Positions 50,028 through 59,196 of a DNA stretch of 63,268 nucleotides are shown in pieces. The number at the start of each line of letters is the position of its first letter. Position 1 is the stretch's first letter. The notes beneath the pieces were generated by a model. The model was not told the origin of the DNA, ran no database searches, and saw only the letters and a list, made by a program, of their open reading frames with translations. The translations under genes were made by a program, and so were the position numbers. The stretch covers positions 1 to 63,268 of the forward strand of contig JAHFDN010000015.1 of NCBI GenBank assembly GCA_023248995.1. The letters are read 5' to 3'. The stretch is from Candidatus Rokuibacteriota bacterium (GTDB taxonomy: Bacteria > Methylomirabilota > Methylomirabilia > Rokubacteriales > CSP1-6).

Positions 50028-50462
50028 ATGCGAGTTCCTCGCTACTGGTGGCTGGCCGTCCCCATTGCAATCGTGATAGGAGGGGTTGTGCTCCTGGGTC
50101 GAGTAGCAGCGCCCCCACCCCCGGTCTCGACAGGCCAGCCCACGTTGTCATCAAAGGCAATCACCCCGGCCGTGGCGCGCCGGGAGACCCGGCCCACGCT
50201 CGACCCGGCGCTCTTCGTCGGCAAAGCGAGGCTCGCCCACCAGATCGCGCGCGAAATCCCCGACACCCTCGATCAGCTCTACTGCTACTGCGAGTGCGAC
50301 AAGCACCTGGGCCACAAGAGCCTTCTCTCCTGCTACACCGACGGCCACGCCGCCACCTGAGACATCTGCATGGACGAGGCGCTGGACGCGTCTCGCATGG
50401 TGAAGGCGGGGGATCCGGTGGCGAAGATCCGGGCGGAGATCGACCGCAAATACGGCCGATGA
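50028..50462 (+). CDS. PCYCGC-family exported protein, probable selenoprotein (in-frame UGA, Sec111)
   Basis: Read through the TGA at 50358-50360, the gene encodes 144 residues. An N-terminal helix (YWWLAVPIAIVIGGVVLLG) exports or anchors the protein. The conserved body YCYCECDKHLGHKSLLSCY ... DGHAAT is followed by U-DICMDEALDASRM and KIRAEIDRKYGR. Members of the PCYCGC family have Cys where the UGA stands, giving a CxxC that is UxxC here. Codons after the UGA continue family-like sequence. The extended stop overlaps the next start by four bases (ATGA), as elsewhere in this operon, and a hairpin lies at the right distance. Stopping at the TGA would leave a 98-base gap and cut the motif. Redox or metal-thiol chemistry is likely; the exact role is unknown. 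Confidence 0.82.
50375..50395 (+). promoter_or_regulatory. Candidate bacterial SECIS hairpin
   Basis: CGAGGCGC pairs with GCGTCTCG (eight pairs, one G-U) around the loop TGGAC. The loop starts 23 bases after the UGA and has G at its second position. This fits the known bacterial SECIS rule of a short stem with G in the first two loop positions about 16-37 bases downstream. Confidence 0.65.
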
Positions 50463-52405
50463 TCATTCGCCTGCTCGGGGCCGCCCTCCTCCTCTTTCTC
50501 CCCGCCGCGGCGGCGGCTCACGGCGAGCACGGCTCGGCCAAGCCTCTCGGGGAGACGAGCGTCGTGACGGTTCAGGGGTATCAGCTCGAGCTCCTGAGCC
50601 ACCCGAGCCCCTTGGCCGTCGGCCAGGAGAGCCACGTGGTCGTCAAGGTCTTCAAGAACTCTCCCCTGACGCCTGTGTCCGGCGGCACGGTGTTCATCGG
50701 CTTGGCCGCCTCCGGCGCTCCGTACGATCTCCGGCCGGCCCCGGAGGAAGTCTGGGCGGGCAGCTACGCCGTCGGGGTGATTCCCAGGCGGAGCGGCGCC
50801 CACCAGCTTCGCGTGATCCTCGAAGAGCTCGAGGGACGCCACTTCCACCCGCCCCTGACCGTGGACTTCCACATTGCCATCGGGAGGGCACCCGGCCTCG
50901 GGGTGGCCGTCTGGACGCTGCTGGCGCTGGTGAGCGGCGTCGCCGCCTTGTCTCTCTACGGCGTGGCCCTCCGAGCGCGGATCGCGCGTCCTGGCGAGGG
51001 TGCTCTCAACCTCCTGGAGATCCCGTGGCTCCGCCGACTCCTGACCTCCCCGGCCCTCCAGCCGTCACTGCAGATCCCGCTGCTCCTGCTCATGGGGATC
51101 GTGGTGTTCGTCGGATTCGCGGACATCCAGGACGGCGGCGTCAACCTCGCGACCAAGCTCACCTGGACGATCTGGTGGGCCGGGATCATCTTCACGTTCC
51201 TGCTCATGGGGCGCGTCTGGTGCCTGGCCTGCCCGTTCGGGGCCCTGAACGAGTGGACCGCCCGCCTCACAGCGCCGCTGCGCCGGCTCCCCAAACCCTT
51301 CAGGAATATCTGGTGGGCCACCGGGATGTTCGTCCTCCTGACATGGGCCGACGAGCAGCTCGGCGTGGTGCGCTCGCCCCGGGTCACGGCCTGGATCGTG
51401 CTCTTCTTCGCCGCTCTGGCGGTGGCCGTCGGGCTCTTCTACGAGCGCCGGAGCTTCTGCCGCCACCTCTGCCCGATCGGGGGTCTCATCGGGATCTATT
51501 CCATGACGGCGCCGGTGGAGCTGCGCGCGAAAGACACCTCGGTCTGCGCGGCCGACAGGGAGAAGTTCTGCTACCGCGGCAGCGAGGCGGCCGTCGGGTG
51601 TCCGATGTTCGAGTTCGTGCCCGCCATGAACCGGAACAACTACTGCACCCTCTGCCTCCAGTGCGTCAAGGACTGCTCGCGCGACAACCTGGTGCTCCGC
51701 CTTCGCGCCTTTGGCAAGGACCTCTGGGCCTCCGGCCGCTGGCTCCTCGACGAGTCCTATTTGGCCGTCGCCCTAGTCGGACTCACCCTCATCGTGACAG
51801 CCCAGATGCTGACCGCCTGGCCCGCATGGATGTCGACCCTCGCCCGCTGGCTCCCTCTCGGGGTGCGCAGCGAGCTGAAGCCGGTCACCTATCTGGGGCT
51901 CGTGGAGTCCGCCGTCCTCCTCGGCGGCGCCCTCGTGGCGGTGCCGTTACTGATCCTCGCCGGCGCCGCACTCGCCGACAGGCTTGCCACACCCAACCGC
52001 CTCGGGCTGAGGCGGACGTTGGTCATCTTCGGCTACATGTTCATCCCGGTGGGGCTTGCCATGCACCTCGCCCACAACCTGGCCCACCTGCTCCTCGAGG
52101 GCGGCGGGATCGTCCCCGTCGTCCAGCGCGCGGTAGCGCTCTACACCCCGTTCTCCCTGGGCGAACCCGACTGGCAGGTTTCTCCGCTCGCTGCCGAGCC
52201 GGTCGTGGCGTTCATCCAGATGACGTTGCTCGTCGGTTTCTTCGTGCTCTCGCTGGTGGCCGGGCATCGACTCTCGCTCCGAGCGTATCCCGACCCTCGG
52301 ACCGCGAGCCGGGCCCTCGTCCCATTGGCCTTCCTAGCTTTCATCTTCACCGTGGCAGGCATCGTGCTGCTCAACCAGCCGATGGGCATGCGCCACGGGA
52401 TGTGA
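50459..52405 (+). CDS. Polyferredoxin-type membrane protein (NapH/NosR/CcoG-like) with N-terminal periplasmic domain
   Basis: A 648-residue inner-membrane electron-transfer protein. After the signal (MIIRLLGAALLLFLPAAAAA) comes HGEHG and an immunoglobulin-like FixH/YtkA-type domain to about residue 140, then several transmembrane helices. The cytoplasmic loops carry the NapH-type motifs WCLACPFGALNEW and SFCRHLCPIGG and a ferredoxin-like cluster (YCTLCLQCVKDCSRDN). Further cysteines in CAADREKFC and GCPMF could ligate another cluster. Such proteins deliver electrons from the quinone pool or ferredoxin to periplasmic acceptors. Its ATG overlaps the Sec-extended stop of the gene before, arguing for a functional unit. 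Confidence 0.85.
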   Translation: MIIRLLGAALLLFLPAAAAAHGEHGSAKPLGETSVVTVQGYQLELLSHPSPLAVGQESHVVVKVFKNSPLTPVSGGTVFIGLAASGAPYDLRPAPEEVWAGSYAVGVIPRRSGAHQLRVILEELEGRHFHPPLTVDFHIAIGRAPGLGVAVWTLLALVSGVAALSLYGVALRARIARPGEGALNLLEIPWLRRLLTSPALQPSLQIPLLLLMGIVVFVGFADIQDGGVNLATKLTWTIWWAGIIFTFLLMGRVWCLACPFGALNEWTARLTAPLRRLPKPFRNIWWATGMFVLLTWADEQLGVVRSPRVTAWIVLFFAALAVAVGLFYERRSFCRHLCPIGGLIGIYSMTAPVELRAKDTSVCAADREKFCYRGSEAAVGCPMFEFVPAMNRNNYCTLCLQCVKDCSRDNLVLRLRAFGKDLWASGRWLLDESYLAVALVGLTLIVTAQMLTAWPAWMSTLARWLPLGVRSELKPVTYLGLVESAVLLGGALVAVPLLILAGAALADRLATPNRLGLRRTLVIFGYMFIPVGLAMHLAHNLAHLLLEGGGIVPVVQRAVALYTPFSLGEPDWQVSPLAAEPVVAFIQMTLLVGFFVLSLVAGHRLSLRAYPDPRTASRALVPLAFLAFIFTVAGIVLLNQPMGMRHGM

Positions 52406-52434
52406 GACCTCTCCCAACGAGAAAGGAGACCATC

Positions 52435-53472
52435 ATGAATCGACCACGGCAATGGAAGTGGATACTCCCGGCGCTCCTGCTGATCACGGGAATCGGGCTC
52501 GGGCCCTGGGCCGGGCCGCTCGATGCCCAGCAGAAGAACATTCTGGTGTCCAAGAAGGTGGCCGTCCCGCCGACGCTGGACGGAACGTTGAAGGACCTCT
52601 GGAAGCAGGCCACCCCGCTCACGGTCAAGGTCGTGGGCGGCAGGAACCTGCCCGGTGGCTCGACGGAGGTGACGCTCCGCTCGGTCTACTCGGGAGACAT
52701 GGTCTATTTCCTCATGCAGTACAAGGACGAGACCCAGAGCCTCCGCCGGAGCCCGTGGCAGAAGCAGGCTGACGGCACCTGGCTGAAGCTGAAGGATCCC
52801 AATGACAAGGGCGGGGACAACAACCTCTACTACGAGGACAAGTTCTCGATCCTCTGGAACATCAGCTCGCCGGCTTTCGAGGCCAAGGGGTGCCTGTCGG
52901 CCTGCCACACCGGCGAGGGAAAGCCCTACGGCAACATGTACACCAAGGACGCTGGTGAGCGCCTGGACAACTGGCACTGGAAGAGTGTCCGCACCGGCCC
53001 CAACGGGCAGATCGATGACCAGTACATCGACAGCACCCGCTACGACAAGGACAAGGCCCCCGAGGCCGGTAGGAAGAGCGACCCCAAGACGGGCGGCGGC
53101 TACGTGGACAACGTGAGCGACGACAAGAAGGGACCGAAGGTCGCCCTCAAGGGAAACAAGCCGGCGCCGCCCTACTGGATCCTTGACGCGGAGAAGGAGG
53201 CGGTCGACGCCTCGAAGTACAAGGCCGGCGACGAGGTGCCCGGGATCATCGTGGCCCCCTTCACTGGCGACCGGGGCGACGTCTCGGCCAAGGCCGTCTG
53301 GAAGGACGGCGTCTGGACCATCGAGTTCTCCCGCAAGCTCGTGACCGGAAGCGAGTTCGACGTCCAGTTCAACGACTTGAAAAAGCAGTACGCCTTCGGC
53401 GTGGCGGTCTTCGACAACGCCGCGGTGCGCCACGCCTATAGCCCCGGCGTACTCAAGCTGACGTTCGAGTAG
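52435..53472 (+). CDS. Ethylbenzene-dehydrogenase-gamma-like heme protein with CX3CH (second copy)
   Basis: A 345-residue exported protein (signal [23 protein letters not shown]) of the EB_dh heme-binding family, paralogous to the product of 30837-31910. Conserved blocks are [47 protein letters not shown] and [18 protein letters not shown]. Residues 153-158 read CLSACH, again CX3CH at the same position as in the paralogue. The start follows AAAGGAGACC. No MopB gene is in this operon, so its partner is either the polyferredoxin protein upstream or the MopB complex of the other operon. Confidence 0.83.
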   Translation: MNRPRQWKWILPALLLITGIGLGPWAGPLDAQQKNILVSKKVAVPPTLDGTLKDLWKQATPLTVKVVGGRNLPGGSTEVTLRSVYSGDMVYFLMQYKDETQSLRRSPWQKQADGTWLKLKDPNDKGGDNNLYYEDKFSILWNISSPAFEAKGCLSACHTGEGKPYGNMYTKDAGERLDNWHWKSVRTGPNGQIDDQYIDSTRYDKDKAPEAGRKSDPKTGGGYVDNVSDDKKGPKVALKGNKPAPPYWILDAEKEAVDASKYKAGDEVPGIIVAPFTGDRGDVSAKAVWKDGVWTIEFSRKLVTGSEFDVQFNDLKKQYAFGVAVFDNAAVRHAYSPGVLKLTFE

Positions 53473-54419
53473 TGAGAATCTTCAACGACATTACCGAGAC
53501 GATCGGCCGGACCCCGCTGGTTCGCCTGAACCGCGTGAGCCACGGGGTCCCGGCTACCATCCTGGCCAAGCTGGAGAGCTTCAATCCACTCCATAGCGTG
53601 AAGGACAGGATCGGCGTCGCCATGATTCAGGCGGCTGAAGAGCAGGGAATCCTGACAAAGGACACCGTCATCGTGGAGCCGACGAGCGGGAACACCGGCA
53701 TTGCCCTGGCCTTCGTCGCGGCCGCGAGGGGGTACCGCCTGATCCTCACCATGCCGGAGACCATGAGCCTCGAGCGCCGGGCTCTTCTAAAGGCGCTCGG
53801 GGCCGAGCTCGTTCTCACGCCGGGGGTTGAGGGGATGAAGGGCGCGATCCGGAGGGCCGAGGAGATCGTCGCCAGCACCAAAAATGCGTGGATGCCCCAG
53901 CAGTTCGAGAACCCTGCCAACCCGGCGATCCACCGGAAGACGACGGCGGAGGAGATCTGGACGGACACCGAGGGCCGGGCCGACATTCTGGTCGGAGGGG
54001 TGGGAACCGGCGGGAGCCTGACAGGCATCGGGCAGGTGATCAAGAAACGGAACCCGAGCTTTCGCATCGTGGCGGTGGAGCCGGCCGAGTCGCCGGTTTT
54101 GAGTGGCGGCGGGCCTGCCCCTCACAAGATCCAGGGGATCGGGGCGGGCTTCATTCCCGGAGTCCTGGATCTGTCGCTCCTGGATGAGATCGTCCAGGTG
54201 AAAAGCGAGGAGGCCCTGGCGATGGCCAAACGGCTGGCCCGGGAGGAAGGGATTCTGGCCGGAATCAGCAGCGGTGCAGCCGTTCACGCAGCCCTGGCCA
54301 TCGCCGGTCGGCCGGAGGAGAGAGCCAGGCTGATCGTCGTCATCCTGCCTGATACCGGCGAACGCTACCTCTCGACGCCAGTCTTCCGCGACCTGGAGGG
54401 TGACTCGGCGACGCTCTGA
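53472..54419 (+). CDS. cysK: Cysteine synthase (O-acetylserine sulfhydrylase)
   Basis: This PLP enzyme makes cysteine from O-acetylserine and sulfide. The 315 residues show the PLP lysine in [11 protein letters not shown], the substrate loop [18 protein letters not shown], the phosphate-binding [12 protein letters not shown] and the C-terminal [14 protein letters not shown]. The GTG start overlaps the preceding TAG by one base, so it is co-translated with a cytochrome operon, which is unusual. A bypass for cysteine supply to heme and FeS proteins, or sulfide handling, are possible reasons. An inverted repeat CGACGC-N7-GCGTCG lies shortly after the stop (54457-54475). Confidence 0.94.
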   Translation: MRIFNDITETIGRTPLVRLNRVSHGVPATILAKLESFNPLHSVKDRIGVAMIQAAEEQGILTKDTVIVEPTSGNTGIALAFVAAARGYRLILTMPETMSLERRALLKALGAELVLTPGVEGMKGAIRRAEEIVASTKNAWMPQQFENPANPAIHRKTTAEEIWTDTEGRADILVGGVGTGGSLTGIGQVIKKRNPSFRIVAVEPAESPVLSGGGPAPHKIQGIGAGFIPGVLDLSLLDEIVQVKSEEALAMAKRLAREEGILAGISSGAAVHAALAIAGRPEERARLIVVILPDTGERYLSTPVFRDLEGDSATL

Positions 54420-54519
54420 TTGCCGAAATCCCGCCGAACGCGTAAGATACCGCTGGCGACGCTCACTAGGCGTCGGCAGGCCGAACCGCTGCTCTTCTGC
54501 TTAGGTCCCGGGGAGGACG

Positions 54520-55701
54520 ATGACCCTGGCCGTGAGGTGGGCAGTCGTCGCCGTTCTCGTGCTGCTCCTCTGGCCTCTCCAGCCTCTGCTCGCCCAGCCG
54601 CTCTTCAGCCCGACCCAGGATCCGCTCGCCGGCTCGCGCGTGTTCGGGACGAAGGGATGTGCCAAGTGTCACCCGGTCAACGGCGTGGGCGGCAAGATCG
54701 GCCCTGACCTCGGCCGCATCCCGCGCGCAAGGTCCTTTTATGACCTCGCGGCCGCCATGTGGAACCACCTCCCCCGGATGGCGGAGCGGATGCGGGACTT
54801 CGGGATCGCCCGCCCCCGGCTGGATCCGCAGGAGACCGCTGACCTCATCGCGTTTCTCTACACGCTGAACTACTTCGATCCCCCCGGCAAAGTCCAGGCC
54901 GGCCGGCGACTCTTCACGGAGAAGAAGTGCATCGCCTGCCATCAGGTGGGCGGGGTCGGCGGGGTGGTCGGCCCGAACCTCGACTTTCTCAAGCAGTTCG
55001 GCTCCCCTATCCTGATCGCGGCCGAACTGTGGAACCACGGCCCGGCCATGGCCGAGGCGATGCGGGCCGGGGGAATCGAGCGTCCCACCTTCAAGGACTC
55101 CGAGTTGCGCGACCTGATCGCCTACCTCAAGTCCGCCTCGCCCGCCCGGACGGAGGAGCCGCTCTACGTGCTGCCCGGCCGCGCCAATCAGGGGCGCCGC
55201 CTCTTCGTCGAAAAGCGCTGCCTCCAGTGTCACAGCGTTCGGGGACAGGGGGGCCGGGAGGGACCGGACCTGGCGGAACGGCAGCTCCAGCGCAGCCTGA
55301 CCCAGTTCGCGGCAGCCATGTGGAACAAGGCGCCGGCGATGATGGAAGCCATGACGGCCCGGGGAATCGCAATCCCCCAACTCCGGGCCGACGAAATGGC
55401 CGACCTCGTCGCCTACCTCTATGCCGTCCAGTATTTCGGCGAACCGGGCGATCCGAAGAAGGGCCGCCAGCTCGTGGCGGACAAGGGATGCCTCGGCTGC
55501 CACTCGGTGGACGGAGCGGGCGGCAAGGCGGCGAGCGACCTCGCCCGGGTGAAGGGCCTCGACTCTCCGGCCACCGCCATCTCCGCGATGTGGAACCACT
55601 CGTTGATCGCCGAGCGCCGGAAGGGCGCGTGGCCTCAATTCACTCCCGAAGAGATGGCGCACCTCGTGGCTTGGCTCCAGCTCCTGGAGCGAACCCGATG
55701 A
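54520..55701 (+). CDS. Tetraheme cytochrome c of the tandem 'WNH' family
   Basis: A 393-residue exported protein (signal VAVLVLLLWPLQPLLA) with heme sites CAKCH, CIACH, CLQCH and CLGCH and WNH elements after each; the third is MWNKAPAM. It is the closest relative of the protein at 28720-29907: both begin the mature part with PLFSPTQDPLAGSRVFG-type sequence and share the WNK exception. It starts the cytochrome-bc-type operon and overlaps the nonaheme gene (ATGA-type). The ribosome site is GGGGAGGACG. The duplication suggests that this family links both quinone-oxidising complexes to one periplasmic pool. Confidence 0.88.
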   Translation: MTLAVRWAVVAVLVLLLWPLQPLLAQPLFSPTQDPLAGSRVFGTKGCAKCHPVNGVGGKIGPDLGRIPRARSFYDLAAAMWNHLPRMAERMRDFGIARPRLDPQETADLIAFLYTLNYFDPPGKVQAGRRLFTEKKCIACHQVGGVGGVVGPNLDFLKQFGSPILIAAELWNHGPAMAEAMRAGGIERPTFKDSELRDLIAYLKSASPARTEEPLYVLPGRANQGRRLFVEKRCLQCHSVRGQGGREGPDLAERQLQRSLTQFAAAMWNKAPAMMEAMTARGIAIPQLRADEMADLVAYLYAVQYFGEPGDPKKGRQLVADKGCLGCHSVDGAGGKAASDLARVKGLDSPATAISAMWNHSLIAERRKGAWPQFTPEEMAHLVAWLQLLERTR

Positions 55702-57005
55702 TGCGGGCGGCGGGATTCGTCGCCGCCATGTGGGTCGCGCTCCTCTTCGTCTCGGCCTGGCCGTCACCGGCAGCCGCCGAGCCGCGGGGGGAGGGCTGCG
55801 TCACGTGCCACCTCGAGACCGGCGACGACCGTCTGGAGAAACCCGCGAAGGAGTTCGGGAAGGAGGACATCCACGCGGCCAAGGGGTTCGGCTGCACGGC
55901 CTGCCACGGCGGCGACGCGAGAGCAGCCGGCATGGAGGCGATGGACCCCGCCAAGGGGTATATCGGCAAGCCCGAGCGGGCGCAGCTCACGCAGGTCTGC
56001 GGGCGCTGCCACTCCGACGCGCGGTTTATGAAACAGTACAACCCCTCGCTCCGCGTGGACCAGGTGGCGGAGTACGTCACCTCGGTGCACGGCCGGCGGC
56101 TCAGGGAGCAGGCGGATCCCAAGGTGGCGACGTGCGTGAGCTGCCACCCCGCCCACGCGATCAAGCCGCCCTCGGACCCCCGCTCCAGCGTGCACCCGCT
56201 CCGGGTGGCGGACACGTGTGGCCGCTGCCACGGCGACGCCAAGTACATGGAGCCCTACAAGATCCCCACCGACCAGCTCCAGAAGTACAAGCAAAGCGTC
56301 CACTGGAAAACGATGTCGGTGAAGGGCGACCTGTCGGCCCCCACGTGTAACGACTGCCACGGTAACCACGGGGCGGCGCCGCCGGGAGTCTCCTGGGTGG
56401 GGAACGTCTGCGGACAGTGCCACACGGTGAATCAGGAGTTCTTCGCCAAGAGCGTGCACGCCAAGGCCTTCACCCAGATGGGCGTACCCGGCTGCGCTGC
56501 CTGCCACAACAACCACGAGATCCGGGAGACGAGCGACGCGATGCTGGGGACCGGCCAGGCGACCGTCTGCGCGGGGTGTCACGCGGCCAGCGACAAGGGC
56601 GGGAAGGCCGCCACCGACATGCGGGGGCTCATCGACGGGCTCCGCGGCGAGTCCGACAAGGCGCGCGCGATCCTGCTCCAGGCCGAGCGCGCGGGCATGG
56701 AGGTCAGCCAGGCCCAGTTCGATCTCAACGGCGCCAAGGACGCCCTGGTCAAGGCCCGCGCGGCGGTGCACACCTTCACCGTCCAGGGGGTGAAGAAGGA
56801 GGTGGAGGTGGGCCTGACCATCAGCGAGAAAGCGTACGCGCGCGGGGTGCGGGCGCTCGACGAGCTCCAGTTCCGCCGAAAGGGGCTGGCGATATCGCTG
56901 GTGATCATCCTGGCGCTCATCGCCGCGCTGGTGCTCACGATCCGACAGCTCGACCGACGGGGGGGAGCCCCCCAGGGGAAGACACAGGAGACTCGCCATG
57001 GTTGA
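55698..57005 (+). CDS. Membrane-anchored nonaheme cytochrome c
   Basis: A 435-residue protein with signal peptide (MMRAAGFVAAMWVALLFVSAWPSPAAA) and nine heme motifs (CVTCH, CTACH, CGRCH, CVSCH, CGRCH, CNDCH, CGQCH, CAACH, CAGCH) in the first 320 residues. A helical region with hydrophilic repeats (KARAILLQAERAGMEVSQAQFDLNGAKDALV) follows. A C-terminal transmembrane helix (LAISLVIILALIAALVLTI) ends it. It occupies the place that cytochrome c1 would have beside the Rieske and cytochrome b genes. Similar arrangements occur in Geobacter Cbc and anammox bc-type complexes. The stop overlaps the Rieske gene start. Confidence 0.9.
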   Translation: MMRAAGFVAAMWVALLFVSAWPSPAAAEPRGEGCVTCHLETGDDRLEKPAKEFGKEDIHAAKGFGCTACHGGDARAAGMEAMDPAKGYIGKPERAQLTQVCGRCHSDARFMKQYNPSLRVDQVAEYVTSVHGRRLREQADPKVATCVSCHPAHAIKPPSDPRSSVHPLRVADTCGRCHGDAKYMEPYKIPTDQLQKYKQSVHWKTMSVKGDLSAPTCNDCHGNHGAAPPGVSWVGNVCGQCHTVNQEFFAKSVHAKAFTQMGVPGCAACHNNHEIRETSDAMLGTGQATVCAGCHAASDKGGKAATDMRGLIDGLRGESDKARAILLQAERAGMEVSQAQFDLNGAKDALVKARAAVHTFTVQGVKKEVEVGLTISEKAYARGVRALDELQFRRKGLAISLVIILALIAALVLTIRQLDRRGGAPQGKTQETRHG

Positions 57006-57453
57006 GGGGACGCTGGGCCCTGAGCCCACCCGCAGGCACTTCATCAGCTGGTTCCTCGGAACGAGCGCGGGGGCGTTCCTGCTCTCGGTCTTCTACCCGG
57101 TGGGGAGGTATCTCATCCCCCCGAAGGTCGAGGAGTCCATGGCCGGAAGCGTCAAGCTCACCATCAAGCCCCAGGACGTCAAGCCCAACAGCGGGCAGAT
57201 CTTCAAGTTCGGCAGCCGCCCGGCGATCCTGATCCGCACTCCGGGCGGCGAGCTCCAGGCCTTCAGCGCCGTCTGCACGCACCTCCAGTGCACCGTGCAG
57301 TACCGGCCGGACCTCAGCCACATCTGGTGCGCCTGCCACAACGGGCATTATGACCTGAACGGCAAGAACATCGCGGGCCCGCCCCCCCGGCCGCTCGATC
57401 CCTACGTCGTCAATGTCCGCGGCGACCAGATCGTGGTGAGCAAGAGCGCGTGA
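56998..57453 (+). CDS. Rieske iron-sulfur protein
   Basis: A 151-residue [2Fe-2S] protein of a bc-type complex. The N-terminus has a twin-arginine-like anchor ([22 protein letters not shown]) and the soluble domain has the Rieske boxes CTHLQC and CACHNGHYD. The first disulfide-bridge Cys of classical Rieske proteins is present in each box. The ribosome site is CAGGAGACTCGCC. It takes electrons from quinol at the cytochrome b Qo site, here probably passing them to the nonaheme or diheme cytochrome. Confidence 0.93.
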   Translation: MVEGTLGPEPTRRHFISWFLGTSAGAFLLSVFYPVGRYLIPPKVEESMAGSVKLTIKPQDVKPNSGQIFKFGSRPAILIRTPGGELQAFSAVCTHLQCTVQYRPDLSHIWCACHNGHYDLNGKNIAGPPPRPLDPYVVNVRGDQIVVSKSA

Positions 57454-58553
57454 CGATGGCGGCTCCGGATTCCCGACGCGGCCGCCTTCGAACGTGGCTG
57501 GACGAGCGGGTCGACCTGGCCGCGCTGGAGAAGCTGGCCAAGAAGAAGGAGATACCGGTCCACCGTCATACCGTCTGGTACTACTTCGGGGGGATGACGC
57601 TCTTTCTCTTGATGGTTCAGGTGGCCACCGGCATCCTGCTCCTGCTCTACTACCGCCCGAGCGCCGAGGAAGCGTACGAGTCCGTCCAGTTCCTGATGAC
57701 CGAAGTGCAGTTCGGCTGGCTCGTCCGCTCGATCCACTCCTGGGCGGCGAACCTCATGATGTTCACGCTGTTCGTCCATCTCTTCAGCGTGCTGCTCCTC
57801 AAGGCGTATCGCCCGCCGCGCGAGGTAACCTGGTTCTCGGGCATGGCGCTCTTGGCCCTGGCGCTGGGCTTCGGGTTCACCGGGTATCTCTTGCCGTGGA
57901 ACGTGCTGTCGTACTTCGCGACCCAGGTCGGGACCGAAATCCCGGGCGTCATCCCGCTCGTCGGGCCGTTTCTCCGGCGGCTGCTCCGCGGGGGGGACGA
58001 GGTCACGGGGGCCACGCTCACGCGCTTCTACGGGATCCACGTGGCGATCCTCCCGGCGCTGACCGTTTTGCTCCTGGGCCTCCACCTGTTCCTGGTGCAG
58101 AAGCACGGCATGAGCATCCCTCCGGGCGTCGAGCGCCGCGGGGGGGGCCGGCGGACGATGCCCTTCTTGCCGCACTTCCTCCTGCGGGACCTGGTGGGGT
58201 GGCTCTCGGCGCTGGCGATCTTGGCGGCGCTGGCCGCCTACCTCCCCTGGGAGCTCGGCCAGAAGGCGGACCCGTTCGCGTCGGCCCCCGCCGGCATCAA
58301 ACCCGAGTGGTACTTCATGTTCATGTTCCAGACGCTCAAGTACCTGCCGAGCTATATCCTCGGCATCGAGGGCGAGATCGTGGGCGTGGTGGGTTTCGGA
58401 CTGGGCGGCCTGTTCCTGCTGCTCATCCCGTTCCTGGACCGGCAGACGGCGCGGGGCCAGCCGAGCCGCCTGTTCACATGGATCGGGATCGTGATCATCA
58501 TCTACATGATCGTGCTGACGTACCTCGGCTACGCCGTGAGCCCGACCAAATGA
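57450..58553 (+). CDS. Cytochrome b of a bc-type complex (fused N- and C-terminal parts)
   Basis: A 367-residue integral membrane protein. Residues about 35-220 form the four-helix heme bundle with His pairs in [20 protein letters not shown] and [22 protein letters not shown]. The Qo-site motif is PEWYF ([19 protein letters not shown]). Three more helices follow in the same chain, so both halves of a b6f-like protein are fused, though shorter than mitochondrial cytochrome b. The start is GTG 57450 (GTGA overlap) or ATG 57456. It is linked to a Rieske protein before and a diheme cytochrome after. Confidence 0.93.
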   Translation: MTMAAPDSRRGRLRTWLDERVDLAALEKLAKKKEIPVHRHTVWYYFGGMTLFLLMVQVATGILLLLYYRPSAEEAYESVQFLMTEVQFGWLVRSIHSWAANLMMFTLFVHLFSVLLLKAYRPPREVTWFSGMALLALALGFGFTGYLLPWNVLSYFATQVGTEIPGVIPLVGPFLRRLLRGGDEVTGATLTRFYGIHVAILPALTVLLLGLHLFLVQKHGMSIPPGVERRGGGRRTMPFLPHFLLRDLVGWLSALAILAALAAYLPWELGQKADPFASAPAGIKPEWYFMFMFQTLKYLPSYILGIEGEIVGVVGFGLGGLFLLLIPFLDRQTARGQPSRLFTWIGIVIIIYMIVLTYLGYAVSPTK

Positions 58554-59173
58554 GGCTTGCCCCCGCACTGGTGGCCTTCTTCCTCCTCGCCGCGCCGGGC
58601 GCCGGTCCCGCGACGGCGGCGGACGTGCCGGGGGATCCGGCCCGCGGCCGGGGCCTCTTCGCCGACAAGGGCTGCGCCCGCTGTCACCACCCCCGCGGCC
58701 AGCCCGGCCTCGGCCCGGCGCTCGAGGAACTCCGGCGACCCCAGGGGGCCCTGGAGCTGGCCGGGCGGCTCTGGAACCACGCCCCGGCGATGTTCGCGCT
58801 GCTCAAGCAGGAGGAGCGCGAATGGCCGCGGATCAGCGCCCAAGAGATGGCGGACCTTATGGCCTACCTCCAGGGTAACCCGGCCCGGGACCCGGTCCCG
58901 GACCTCTCGCAGGGGCAAGTGCTCCTGGTCAGAAAAGGGTGTCTGAAGTGCCATCAGCTCAGAGGAGAGGGAGGGACGGTCGGAATCGATCTGACCAAAT
59001 ACCACGGTCGCTATGCATCGCCCATTGCCTGGGCGACCACGATTTGGAATCATTCACCCCAGATGGCCGCCCACTCCGCGCGGCTGGGGCTGCTCTACCC
59101 GCGCTTTTCGGGGGAGGAGATGGGAAACCTGGTGGGGTTCCTCCGAGCCGCCACCCAGGCGTCGCCCCAATAA
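58550..59173 (+). CDS. Diheme cytochrome c, two 'WNH' domains
   Basis: A 207-residue exported protein ([23 protein letters not shown]) with heme sites CARCH and CLKCH. Each is followed by the WNH element ([16 protein letters not shown]), so it is a half-length version of the tandem tetraheme family. Its ATG overlaps the cytochrome b stop (ATGA). Being fixed inside the bc operon, it probably is the direct acceptor from the Rieske/cytochrome b module and hints at the origin of the longer proteins by duplication. Confidence 0.9.
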   Translation: MRLAPALVAFFLLAAPGAGPATAADVPGDPARGRGLFADKGCARCHHPRGQPGLGPALEELRRPQGALELAGRLWNHAPAMFALLKQEEREWPRISAQEMADLMAYLQGNPARDPVPDLSQGQVLLVRKGCLKCHQLRGEGGTVGIDLTKYHGRYASPIAWATTIWNHSPQMAAHSARLGLLYPRFSGEEMGNLVGFLRAATQASPQ

Positions 59174-59196
59174 TCCCGACACGAAAGGAGTCAACC

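Noticed and set aside
50028-50360. Selenoprotein candidate annotated as a 110-residue protein ending at the TGA
   Set aside because: That reading cuts the conserved Cys motif and leaves a 98-base gap, while reading through restores family sequence and a four-base overlap with the next gene.
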